64,000 nucleotides of DNA from Brevibacterium sediminis (GTDB lineage: Bacteria > Actinomycetota > Actinomycetes > Actinomycetales > Brevibacteriaceae): the NCBI RefSeq assembly GCF_013623905.1, contig NZ_JABKDD010000008.1:1-64000 (forward strand), read 5' to 3'. A program made the translations under genes and the position numbers. Every line of letters starts with the position of its first letter. The stretch's first letter is position 1. A model generated the notes under the pieces. That model saw only the letters and a list, made by a program, of their open reading frames with translations, was not told where the DNA came from and searched no databases. Below are positions 56,199-64,000 of this stretch, in pieces.

Positions 56199-56468
56199 GT
56201 CGGTTCCTCGTCTCAAGCGCTTGCGCTCCGCAGGGTCTGCGTGCGCATTCGGTCTGTGTTCTCTGCCCTGAGGCTATTGGGCGGGGCAATCTCACTGCAA
56301 CCATTCTCGCCGGAGTGTCGGGGTTCGGCCAAACTTCACACCCGGTGTGTCGGGGCCAAACGGAGGCAATCGCAGCGACTTGCCCATACGGGGCAGCTCA
56401 CGGAGGCCCGGGGCGGCCGCGGCGAAGTGTTCGACACCGGCTCGGACCGACGACCGGCCGGGTGGGAC

Positions 56469-57224
56469 TCAGTCGGTCACGGGCACCGAGGGCACGGAGA
56501 CATCGATCTCGGTGCGGCCCTCGGCGGCCAGCTGGGCGGCGGTGCGCACTTTGAGGCTGGAGTCCGAGGAATCGCCGAAGACGACCGTGGCCTTCTGCTT
56601 TCCGGTGTCGAGGCGTCCCTTGAGGCTCATTGCGTCCTTGGCCTCGATCGTCACCAGCTGACGCCTCAGCTCCGGTCGCAGTTCGCCCATGAAGCGGATG
56701 ACCGCGGAGACGGTCTCTCTGTCCGGCTGGTGTCCTCCGCCGCTGAGCACCGTGAGCTTCTTCGGTGCCGTGTCGACCGTGCCGAGGTCGACGGCTTCGG
56801 AGTCGTAGAGGCGATAGCCGGATTCGCCTCTGATGGCGATGACGGGGGTGCGATCGGTGATCTCGATCTTCAGCGCCCTGGGACCCGCGTAGTGGACGGA
56901 AGCCGCCTCGGCTTTCGGGAATTCCTCCAGCACGGCGTCCTCGACGCGACCGGGACGCACCTGCGGAAGCGGTCGGCCGCCCTGGTCGTCGAGCACGGAA
57001 TTGCTGACCTCATCGATGTCAAGCAGTCGACTGCCGCTCACCTGCACCTTCTTAAGTGTCAGCAGGGGCGAGAACCAGGCGACGGCGACGAGCGCGATGA
57101 GGGCGGCCACGATGCCGATGCCGATGAGGCGTCGACGCCAGGTCTTGAGGCGGCGGGCCCGAATGACTCCGGTGAGGTCCGCGGTGGAGTTGTCACCGGC
57201 CTGAGCCGGGGGAAGCGGCACCAT
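56469..57224 (-). CDS. ftsQ: Cell-division protein FtsQ
   Basis: A 251-residue bitopic protein: a basic cytosolic N-terminus (about 1-32), one helix (about 33-53), then the POTRA domain starting 'LTLKKVQVSGSRLLDIDEVS' and the beta domain with 'ALKIEITDRTPVIAI'. It links the early division ring to the late septal synthases. Placed between murC and ftsZ as usual; about 270 bases, which must hold ftsZ promoters, separate it from ftsZ. Confidence 0.93.
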   Translation of the reverse strand: MVPLPPAQAGDNSTADLTGVIRARRLKTWRRRLIGIGIVAALIALVAVAWFSPLLTLKKVQVSGSRLLDIDEVSNSVLDDQGGRPLPQVRPGRVEDAVLEEFPKAEAASVHYAGPRALKIEITDRTPVIAIRGESGYRLYDSEAVDLGTVDTAPKKLTVLSGGGHQPDRETVSAVIRFMGELRPELRRQLVTIEAKDAMSLKGRLDTGKQKATVVFGDSSDSSLKVRTAAQLAAEGRTEIDVSVPSVPVTD

Positions 57225-57229
57225 GGGCG

Positions 57230-58645
57230 TCAGCCCTCCAACGCGCTCAGCAGCTCGGGCCCGAGGATGGTCACGTCACCGGCACCGACAGTGAGCACGA
57301 GATCGCCTGGCTTCACGCGAGCGGCGACGAAGGGGACCGCCTCGGCGAAGGACTCCAGGAAGGTCACGTTCTCGTGCGGGACACGGTCGGCGATGAGCGC
57401 GCCGGTGACTCCGGGCACGGGATCTTCGCGCGCAGGAAAGACGTCGAGGACGACGACCTCATCGGCCAGACCGAGGGCCTGTCCGAATTCCTCCCGGAAT
57501 TCCATCGTCCGCGAGTACAGGTGGGGTTGGAAGACGGCCCAGACCCGTCCCCCGTCGGTGACGACCCCGCGGGCGGCGCTGAGCACCGCGCGCACCTCGG
57601 TCGGGTGATGGGCGTAGTCGTCGATGACGCGCACGCCGGCGGCGATTCCGCGTTCTTCGAAGCGGCGGCGGGTGCCTCCGTAGCCGGCGAGACCCGTGGC
57701 CGCACGTTCGACATCTGCGCCGAGGCTGTGTGCCACGGCGATGGCGGCTGTGGCGTTGAGTGCATTGTGCATCCCCGGCTGCCGCAGTTCGACTCGCAGC
57801 TCGCCGTCCCGGCCGGGCAGGTCGAGGACGAAGCTCGAGCCGATTCCGGAGTCGAGGTCACGCAGCACGATATCGGCATCCTCGGACGTGCCATAGAGGA
57901 CGACGTTGGCTCCCTGACTGCGGGAGTGCAGGGCGACGTCGTGGGAGCCGGGGTCGTCGGCGCAGGCGATGATCGTTCCACCTCGGGTCTGGATGCCGTC
58001 GCAGAACTCGATGAAGGCTTCGCGCACCTTCTCCGGGGTGCCGTAGTGATCGAGGTGGTCGGCTTCGACGTTCGTGAGGATGCCGATGGCCGGTTCGTAG
58101 AGGAGGAACGACCCGTCGGATTCGTCTGCTTCGGCGACGAAGACGTCTCCAGTGCCCAGATGGGCGTTCGTGCCCGTCGTCGACAGCACTCCCCCGATGA
58201 CGAAGGACGGGTCGACTCCACAGGCCTGCAGCGCCACGGTGGTCATCGACGTGGTCGTGGTCTTCCCGTGGGTGCCCGCCACGGCCACGGCCCGCCGGTC
58301 GACCATGAGCGAAGCGAGCGCTCCGGACCGGTGGAGGATGCGCAGTCCCCGGCGCTGTGCTTCGACGAGTTCGGGGTTGTCCTTGCGGATGGCCGATGAG
58401 ATGACGAGAGTATCGGCCTCGCCGAGGTTGTCGGCCGAATGCCCGATCGTGACCGTGGCGCCCAGCGTCCGGAGAACGTCGACGACGTTGGATTCCTTCG
58501 CGTCCGAACCGGAGACGGTGACTCCGTTCATGACCATGATCCGGGCGATTCCGGACATTCCCGATCCGCCGATGCCGATGAAGTGGACGGCTCCGAGTTC
58601 GCCGACGGGAACGATGTTCGCGGGGCTCGTGTTCGCAGAGGTCAT
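57230..58645 (-). CDS. murC: UDP-N-acetylmuramate-L-alanine ligase
   Basis: A 471-residue Mur ligase. N-terminal UDP-binding fold 'VHFIGIGGSGMSGIARIMV', ATP P-loop 'VAGTHGKTTTT', the metal-binding 'EADESDGSFL' and C-terminal 'VIDDYAHHPTEV' are all present. It adds L-Ala to UDP-MurNAc. The start is the ATG at 58645, two bases after the murG stop with GGAAGG upstream; the frame stays open a further 150 codons through murG but that is a shadow. Confidence 0.97.
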   Translation of the reverse strand: MTSANTSPANIVPVGELGAVHFIGIGGSGMSGIARIMVMNGVTVSGSDAKESNVVDVLRTLGATVTIGHSADNLGEADTLVISSAIRKDNPELVEAQRRGLRILHRSGALASLMVDRRAVAVAGTHGKTTTTSMTTVALQACGVDPSFVIGGVLSTTGTNAHLGTGDVFVAEADESDGSFLLYEPAIGILTNVEADHLDHYGTPEKVREAFIEFCDGIQTRGGTIIACADDPGSHDVALHSRSQGANVVLYGTSEDADIVLRDLDSGIGSSFVLDLPGRDGELRVELRQPGMHNALNATAAIAVAHSLGADVERAATGLAGYGGTRRRFEERGIAAGVRVIDDYAHHPTEVRAVLSAARGVVTDGGRVWAVFQPHLYSRTMEFREEFGQALGLADEVVVLDVFPAREDPVPGVTGALIADRVPHENVTFLESFAEAVPFVAARVKPGDLVLTVGAGDVTILGPELLSALEG

Positions 58646-58647
58646 GG

Positions 58648-59748
58648 TCAGCCTTCCAGCGCGCGGTTGACGATGGCGGCCATGCGGGCCGCGGCATCGG
58701 TGGGGTAGTTGAGATGCAGTGCCGCCTGGCTCATCTGCGTCAGACGGGGCTGGTCGGCCAGCAGCGGCAGAATGGTGTCGACGACCGTCGACGGTGAGAA
58801 TTCTGCATTGTCGACCATGAGTGAGGCACCGGCCGAGACGCTTCCGGAGGCGTTGAGTCGCTGTTCGCCGTTGCCGATGGCCAGCGGCACGTAGACCGCC
58901 GGGACTCCGGCGACCGTGGCTTCGGAGACCGTGGCGGCACCGGAGCGGGCGACGAGCAGATCGGCGACCGCATAGGCCCGATGCATTCCGTCGACGTAGT
59001 CCACGACCTGGTAGTCGGGCAGCTCGGCCGCCGCCTCCCGCAGGGCCTCGCCCTTTCCGGCCCCCGTGATATGGAGGACTTGGACGCCGGCCTCCTGACA
59101 CGCGGTCGCGGTGGCCAGGAACGCTTCGTTGATCTTCTGCGCACCGGAGGAACCGCCGGTCACGACGAGGACCGGACGGTCGTCGCGCAGCCCGAGATCG
59201 GCACGGAACCCCGCGCGCTGTCCCGCGTCGCTGCGGTCGAGATCCGTGATCTCGGTGGGCATGGGCATGCCGACGAGGATAGAATTCCGCAGCTCGGTGT
59301 CCGGGAAGGTGATCCCGACGCGCCCGGTGGTGGTCAGTCGGGCGCCGAGGCGGTTCGCCATTCCCGGCTTCGCATTGGCTTCGTGGACGATCAGTGGGAT
59401 CTTCGCCTGTTTGGCGGCGAGGAAGGCCGGCGGGCAGACGTAGCCGCCGACGCCGACGACGGCGTCGATGCTGCGGGAGGCGATGATCTGCTTGACGGCG
59501 GAGATATTGCCGCGGAAGCGTCCCGGGAACTTCAGCAGGGCGGGACTGATCGACCGCGGCATGGGCACCTTGTCGATGGTGAGCAGTTCGAACCCGGCAC
59601 GCGGTACGATTTCGGCTTCGAGCCCGTCTGGGGTGCCCAACGCGACGACATCCCAGTCGGGGTGCTGCCGGCGCAGCTCGCGGCCGATCGCCAGCATCGG
59701 CGAGATATGGCCGGTGGTGCCTCCACCGGCGAGGAGGATACTCGTCAT
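58648..59748 (-). CDS. murG: Lipid II synthase MurG
   Basis: A 366-residue GT-B glycosyltransferase that adds GlcNAc to lipid I at the inner face of the membrane. It begins MTSILLAGGGTTGHISPMLA with the glycine-rich acceptor loop, contains 'VHEANAKPGMANRLG', 'VTGGSSGAQKINEA' and the donor site 'LLVARSGAATVSEATVAGVP'. ATG at 59748 follows AAGGAA, one base after the ftsW stop; the frame also opens eight codons earlier. Confidence 0.97.
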   Translation of the reverse strand: MTSILLAGGGTTGHISPMLAIGRELRRQHPDWDVVALGTPDGLEAEIVPRAGFELLTIDKVPMPRSISPALLKFPGRFRGNISAVKQIIASRSIDAVVGVGGYVCPPAFLAAKQAKIPLIVHEANAKPGMANRLGARLTTTGRVGITFPDTELRNSILVGMPMPTEITDLDRSDAGQRAGFRADLGLRDDRPVLVVTGGSSGAQKINEAFLATATACQEAGVQVLHITGAGKGEALREAAAELPDYQVVDYVDGMHRAYAVADLLVARSGAATVSEATVAGVPAVYVPLAIGNGEQRLNASGSVSAGASLMVDNAEFSPSTVVDTILPLLADQPRLTQMSQAALHLNYPTDAAARMAAIVNRALEG

Positions 59749-59749
59749 C

Positions 59750-61360
59750 TCATTTCCTTTTCTTGCGGGCAAGCACGGCGAGTGAGGATCGCAGACGTTC
59801 CTTGTTGGCAGCGATGGCCGCCTCGGCGCCCGGTTCGGTGCGAGCGAACGACAGCACCACTCCCACTGCGAGGAGAGAGGCGATGATCGAGGAGCCGCCG
59901 TAGGACACGAACGGCAGCGGCAGACCGATGACCGGCAGCAGTCCGGTGACGACGCCGATGTTGATTCCGGCCTGCCCGATGATGAGGGCGAAGAAGCCGG
60001 CAGTGGCGACCTGGACCATGAGACTGTTCGAACGCATCACCACGCGGACCATGGCGAAGCCGAGGACGGCGAAGATGAGAATGACGACGAGGGTGCCGAC
60101 GAGGCCCAGCTCCTCTCCGATGATGGCGAAGATGAAGTCGTTGTGGGCTTCGGGCAGCCAGGACCATTTCTCACGGCTGGCGCCGAGCCCGACCCCCAAC
60201 CATCCGCCGGAGGCCAGCGAGAACAGCCCGTGGTTGGACTGCCAGGCTTGGCCCATGGTGTCTGCAGCGCTCTGATCCGCGTGACCGGTGAGCATCGCCT
60301 GGATGCGGTCAAGACGGTTCTGGGAGCTGAGGACGAAGAAGGTGACCGCCGCGGCGAGCACGCCACCCAGGAGGATGAAGTACTTCATCGGGAATCCGCC
60401 GACGAACAGGCAGACGACGGCCATGGCCATGATGACCAGGCCGGTGCCGAGATCGTTGCCGGCCACGACGAGTCCGGCGGCGCCGAGGACTCCGGGCACG
60501 ACGGGGATCATGGCATGGCCGAAGGTGGTCATCTTCCCGGCCTTCTGGGCGAGGATGAAGCCGAGCCACAGGGCGAGGGCGACCTTGAGGAACTCCGAGG
60601 GCTGGATCTGGAATCCGCCGAACCCGATCCAGTTCGCATTGCCCTTCGTCTCTTTGCCGAGTCCGGGGACGAAGACCGCCGCCTGCATGAGGAGTCCGCC
60701 GATGATGGCGAACCATGCGATCCGCTTCCAGAACTGCAGCGGCATCCGGCTCGCGATGTACATGAGGACGAGGCCGACCCCGGCGAACATCGCCTGCTTG
60801 TTGAAGTAGGCGAATGAGGAGCCGGCTCCCCCGTCGTAGGAAGTGATCGATGAGGCGGAGAGCACCATGACCAGGCCGAGTCCTGTGAGCAGGACGACGG
60901 AGGCGAGGATGAGGAAGTAGGTCGTCAGCGGGTGCGCGGAGAGGCTGGAGATGTCATCGCGCAGATGGATCCATGCCTTCTTGAGCACCGAGGCGGTCTT
61001 GTTCTTCCCCGCGGCCTTCGCAGGCTTCTTCGAGGTGGCCTTCGCGGCACTCTTCCCCGCGGCCTTCGCAGGCTTCTTCGCCGCCCCCGCCTTCGGTCTG
61101 GAGTCGCGTGCGGCAGATGCCGACCTGCCGGTTCCTGACGAGCGCCTGCCTGCGGTCGTCGTCGGCGCTGTCTTCGCGGCAGACGCTGTGCCGGCAGACT
61201 TCGCGTTTCGCGCCTTCGGTGCGGTCTTGACCCCCGTCTGCTGCCGCCCGGTCGTCGACCGTGACGTGGTCGACGTCGTCGGAGCGGATGCGGAGACAGA
61301 CGTCCTCGCCAGCTTGCGGCGGCGGCGTTCATCCGCCTTCGCGGTGGTCTGCCGTCCCAT
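59750..61360 (-). CDS. ftsW: SEDS-family septal peptidoglycan polymerase FtsW, with long basic N-terminal extension
   Basis: A 536-residue protein. The SEDS core (about residue 140 to 510) has ten or so helices, 'QIQPSEFLKVALALWLG' and the conserved loop 'PEAHNDFIFAIIGEELG' with the catalytic aspartate nearby. The first 125 residues are unusual: almost only Ala, Lys, Thr, Ser and Arg, with a repeated KPAKAAGK motif (about 96-120). ATG at 61360 is one base after the murD stop. FtsW proteins usually have a much shorter cytosolic N-terminus; the extension might bind anionic lipid, nucleic acid or partner proteins. Confidence 0.96.
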   Translation of the reverse strand: MGRQTTAKADERRRRKLARTSVSASAPTTSTTSRSTTGRQQTGVKTAPKARNAKSAGTASAAKTAPTTTAGRRSSGTGRSASAARDSRPKAGAAKKPAKAAGKSAAKATSKKPAKAAGKNKTASVLKKAWIHLRDDISSLSAHPLTTYFLILASVVLLTGLGLVMVLSASSITSYDGGAGSSFAYFNKQAMFAGVGLVLMYIASRMPLQFWKRIAWFAIIGGLLMQAAVFVPGLGKETKGNANWIGFGGFQIQPSEFLKVALALWLGFILAQKAGKMTTFGHAMIPVVPGVLGAAGLVVAGNDLGTGLVIMAMAVVCLFVGGFPMKYFILLGGVLAAAVTFFVLSSQNRLDRIQAMLTGHADQSAADTMGQAWQSNHGLFSLASGGWLGVGLGASREKWSWLPEAHNDFIFAIIGEELGLVGTLVVILIFAVLGFAMVRVVMRSNSLMVQVATAGFFALIIGQAGINIGVVTGLLPVIGLPLPFVSYGGSSIIASLLAVGVVLSFARTEPGAEAAIAANKERLRSSLAVLARKKRK

Positions 61361-61361
61361 C

Positions 61362-62882
61362 TCAGCGCTCCAGGTGCGAGTTGACGGCCTCGGCGAAGAG
61401 GTCGCCGCGAGTGTTGTAGTTGAGGAACTGGTCCATGCTCGCGGCCGCCGGTGCCAGGAGAACGGTGTCTCCGGCTTCGGCCAACCGTGCGGCTGCGTCG
61501 ACGGCGGCCGCGGCGACGGCCTCTCCGCGGCGTTTCGGGACTCCGGAGTCCACGGCCAGGGCCGGTTCGATGCGGACGACTTCGAGGTCGGGGATGGTCG
61601 CGGCGATGGCCTCACGGTAAGCCGAGTCGTCCGATCCGATGAGCACGAGTGCCTTGAGCCGTTCGCGGTGGTCGGCGAACAGCGAGGTGAAGTCGGCGCC
61701 TTTGGGCAGTCCCCCGGCGATCCAGATGATCGAGTCGAAGGCCGCCAGCGAGGCATTCGCGGCGTGGGTGTTCGTCGCCTTCGAATCGTCGACCCAGCGG
61801 ATGCCGTCCGCCTCGGCGACGGTGACCATGCGGTGGGCGCCGAGTGAATGGTTCTGCAGTCCCGCAGCGATCGCCTGACCGGGCACGTCGATGGCGCGGG
61901 CCAGACAGGCTGCGGCCAGAGCATTGGCGACCTGGTGGGAGGCGGGCCGCGAACGCGCGACCCCGGTGGCCGTCGCCACATCGTCGAGGGAGGCGAGTTC
62001 GGCGGCCGATGAGTAGCGCTGCGGAATGAACGCCCGGTCGACCAGCAGGTCCTCGACGACGCCGAGCTCGCCGGGGCGAGGCACACCGGTGGTGAAGCCG
62101 ATGGCCTTGGCTCCTTCGATGACGTCGGCGTCCTCGACCATGTGCAGAGTCACCTCGTCGGCGCAGTTGTACACGCAGGCGAGCTTCGCATTGTGGAAGA
62201 TCTTCGCTTTGTCCGCCGCATAGGCTTCGGCGCTGCCGTGCCAATCGAGGTGATCGGGTGCGATGTTGAGCACGGCTGCGGCGTCGGCGCTCATCGACTC
62301 CTGCCAGTGCAGCTGGAAGCTCGAGAGTTCGATCGCGAGGGCCTCGAGGCCGGGTTCGAGCACGGCTTCAAGCAGCGGGGTGCCGATATTGCCACAGGCC
62401 TTGGCCTTGAGCCCTGCTGCCAGCAGCATCGATTCGAGCATCGTCGTGGTCGTCGTCTTGCCGTTGGTGCCGGTGATGGCGAGCCATTTGGCGTCGTTGG
62501 TGCCGCGGATCCGCCACGCGAGTTCGACTTCGCCGATGACCGGGATGCCGGCCTTCGTTGCGGCCGCGAGCACCGGCTGGTCCGGACGCCATCCGGGTGA
62601 GGTGACGACGAGGTCGAATTCGCCCTCGGGCAGAGCTTCGACGTGTTCGGGTCCCCGTCGGATGTCGACGTCGAAGACCTCGAGGATCTGCGCCTTCTCG
62701 CTCACATCGGCGGTGGCGTCGCCGTCGATGACGATGACATCGGCGCCGCGTTCGCCGAGGTGGACGGCAGCGGGGAATCCCGTCACCCCGAGACCGGTGA
62801 CGAGGATGCGCAGTCCGGCCAGGGATGAACTCGGTCCGTGCAGTGCGGCCGGGATCTCCTTGGTGGTGGGTTCATCAGCCAA
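61362..62882 (-). CDS. murD: UDP-N-acetylmuramoylalanine-D-glutamate ligase
   Basis: A 506-residue Mur ligase. It shows the UDP-binding fold '[20 protein letters not shown]', ATP loop '[14 protein letters not shown]', '[11 protein letters not shown]' and the C-terminal '[11 protein letters not shown]' typical of MurD. It adds D-Glu to UDP-MurNAc-L-Ala. Overlaps mraY by eight bases and ends one base before ftsW. Confidence 0.97.
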   Translation of the reverse strand: MADEPTTKEIPAALHGPSSSLAGLRILVTGLGVTGFPAAVHLGERGADVIVIDGDATADVSEKAQILEVFDVDIRRGPEHVEALPEGEFDLVVTSPGWRPDQPVLAAATKAGIPVIGEVELAWRIRGTNDAKWLAITGTNGKTTTTTMLESMLLAAGLKAKACGNIGTPLLEAVLEPGLEALAIELSSFQLHWQESMSADAAAVLNIAPDHLDWHGSAEAYAADKAKIFHNAKLACVYNCADEVTLHMVEDADVIEGAKAIGFTTGVPRPGELGVVEDLLVDRAFIPQRYSSAAELASLDDVATATGVARSRPASHQVANALAAACLARAIDVPGQAIAAGLQNHSLGAHRMVTVAEADGIRWVDDSKATNTHAANASLAAFDSIIWIAGGLPKGADFTSLFADHRERLKALVLIGSDDSAYREAIAATIPDLEVVRIEPALAVDSGVPKRRGEAVAAAAVDAAARLAEAGDTVLLAPAAASMDQFLNYNTRGDLFAEAVNSHLER

Positions 62883-63963
62883 TGCGCGCCACCCAATCGG
62901 CGTAGAACAGGCAGATTCCGGCGATGACGAAGAGGGCGGCGATGATCCAGAACCTCACCACGATCGTCACTTCGGCCCAGCCCTTGAGTTCGAAGTGGTG
63001 CTGCAGGGGCGCCATGCGGAACACGCGTTTGCCGGTGGTCTTGAAGGAAGCGACCTGGATGATCACCGACAGGGTGATGATGACGAAGAGTCCGCCGAGG
63101 ACGATGAGCAGCAGCTCGGTGCGCGACATGATCGCCAGTCCGGCGAAGGCACCGCCGATGGCCAGCGAACCGGTGTCGCCCATGAAGATCTTCGCCGGCG
63201 AGGTGTTGAACCACAGGAAGCCGAAGCAGGCCGCGGCCATGGCGCCGGCGACCATCGCGAGGTCGCGGGGGTCGCGCATGTAGTAGCAGGCGTTCGTGGC
63301 CTCGGACATGAGATTGCAGTTCTGGGTCGACTGCCAGGTGCCGATGACGACATAGGCGGCGAAGACGACCACCGAGGCGCCGGCGGCCAGTCCGTCGAGG
63401 CCGTCGGTGAGGTTCACCGCGTTCGAGACAGCGGTGACGATGAGGTTCGCCCAGATGACGAACAGGATGAGGCCGAGGATCGCCGAACCGAAGGCGAGGT
63501 CGAGGTTCGTGTCGCGGATGAACGACACCTTCGTCGACGCCGGGGTTTCACCGAAGGAGTTCGGGAACTGCAGCGCGAGCACGGCGAACGAGATTCCGAC
63601 GAAGGCCTGGCCGATGAGCTTCGGCATGGGGCGCAGTCCCAGTGACCGCTGCTTCTTGATCTTGATGAAGTCGTCGAGGAAGCCGACGACCGCCAGTCCT
63701 GCGGCCAGCCACAGCACGAGCAGACCCGACGCTGTGGGCACGGAACCGGTGAACAGGTGTCCGAGCAGGTAGGCGAGCACTGCGGCGCCGATGATGACGA
63801 CTCCGCCCATGGTCGGGGTTCCGCGCTTCGTCGCGTGCGAGGTCGGACCGTCGTCACGGACGAACTGGCCGTACCCTTTCTTGACGAGCACCCGGATGAA
63901 CAGCGGTGTCCCGACGAGAGCGAAGATGAGAGCCAGGCAGGCTGCGAGCAGTACGGCAATCAT
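62875..63963 (-). CDS. mraY: Phospho-N-acetylmuramoyl-pentapeptide transferase
   Basis: A 362-residue membrane enzyme with about ten helices that makes lipid I from UDP-MurNAc-pentapeptide and undecaprenyl phosphate. Conserved cytosolic loops are seen: '[12 protein letters not shown]', '[14 protein letters not shown]', '[12 protein letters not shown]' and '[11 protein letters not shown]'. The ATG overlaps the stop of the preceding gene (murF end) by the usual ATGA. Confidence 0.97.
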   Translation of the reverse strand: MIAVLLAACLALIFALVGTPLFIRVLVKKGYGQFVRDDGPTSHATKRGTPTMGGVVIIGAAVLAYLLGHLFTGSVPTASGLLVLWLAAGLAVVGFLDDFIKIKKQRSLGLRPMPKLIGQAFVGISFAVLALQFPNSFGETPASTKVSFIRDTNLDLAFGSAILGLILFVIWANLIVTAVSNAVNLTDGLDGLAAGASVVVFAAYVVIGTWQSTQNCNLMSEATNACYYMRDPRDLAMVAGAMAAACFGFLWFNTSPAKIFMGDTGSLAIGGAFAGLAIMSRTELLLIVLGGLFVIITLSVIIQVASFKTTGKRVFRMAPLQHHFELKGWAEVTIVVRFWIIAALFVIAGICLFYADWVARIG

Positions 63964-64000
63964 TGGGCCCCCGATACTCCGGCGATTTCGTCTCCCAGAT
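63960..64000 (-). CDS. murF: C-terminal end of the preceding gene, probably murF (partial)
   Basis: On the minus strand the last 41 bases read [12 protein letters not shown] then TGA, which overlaps the mraY ATG (ATGA). The position upstream of mraY and the tail composition fit UDP-MurNAc-tripeptide ligase MurF, but only 12 codons are visible. Confidence 0.55.
   Translation of the reverse strand, partial: LGDEIAGVSGAQ

Overview
The window reads as a high-GC actinobacterial chromosome, most likely Brevibacterium or a close relative (inference). The evidence is the actinobacterial marker families SepH, DUF4193, DUF3710, DUF4192, the CeoB/CeoC pair and Wag31-type DivIVA, together with a division and cell-wall cluster in the usual actinobacterial order. 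No rRNA, tRNA or CRISPR array was recognised.

Positions 1-13 kb are accessory. A fragment of an IS1634-type transposase sits at the left edge, followed by a gene-poor stretch. Next is a small-molecule catabolic region with three regulators, each governing its own transporter and oxidoreductase or hydrolase set. (1) A LacI regulator is divergent from a small membrane protein, an SSS symporter and a histone-deacetylase-fold amidohydrolase. (2) An XRE-cupin regulator leads a POT peptide transporter and a sarcosine-oxidase-like flavoenzyme. (3) A GntR/UTRA regulator leads a second such flavoenzyme, a second SSS symporter and a third DAO-family flavoenzyme. The layout suggests uptake, deacylation and oxidation of N-modified amines, amino acids or peptides. 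The substrate is unknown.

Positions 13-27 kb are core genome: aconitase, a TrmA-like RNA methyltransferase, an APC permease, the CeoB/CeoC (TrkA) pair, OB-fold protein, DUF3710, dUTPase, DUF3093, DUF4193, ferrochelatase and SepH. Positions 27-35 kb hold a cytochrome bd operon (cydA, cydB and a fused cydDC) next to a BlaI-type repressor and an M56 membrane peptidase. Near-identical 17-bp inverted repeats lie at the cydA, blaI and hemH promoters, which points to one small respiratory/haem regulon. Positions 35-45 kb carry a topoisomerase subunit, a lipoprotein amidase, the primary sigma factor, DUF4192, a spermidine-synthase-like protein and a HelD-like ATPase.

Positions 45-64 kb are one long minus-strand block reading murF(end)-mraY-murD-ftsW-murG-murC-ftsQ-ftsZ-pgeF-sepF-yggT-divIVA-lspA-rluD-dnaE-hisD-nrdR: peptidoglycan precursor synthesis, septation and polar growth, then translation and replication housekeeping.

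The most striking non-coding signals are two identical, perfect 62-bp palindromes placed between convergent genes 21 kb apart, the shared 17-bp operators of the proposed blaI/cyd/hemH regulon, and a set of short repeats spaced exactly 40 bp apart downstream of acnA. The three regulators of the accessory region all appear to be expressed from leaderless transcripts.
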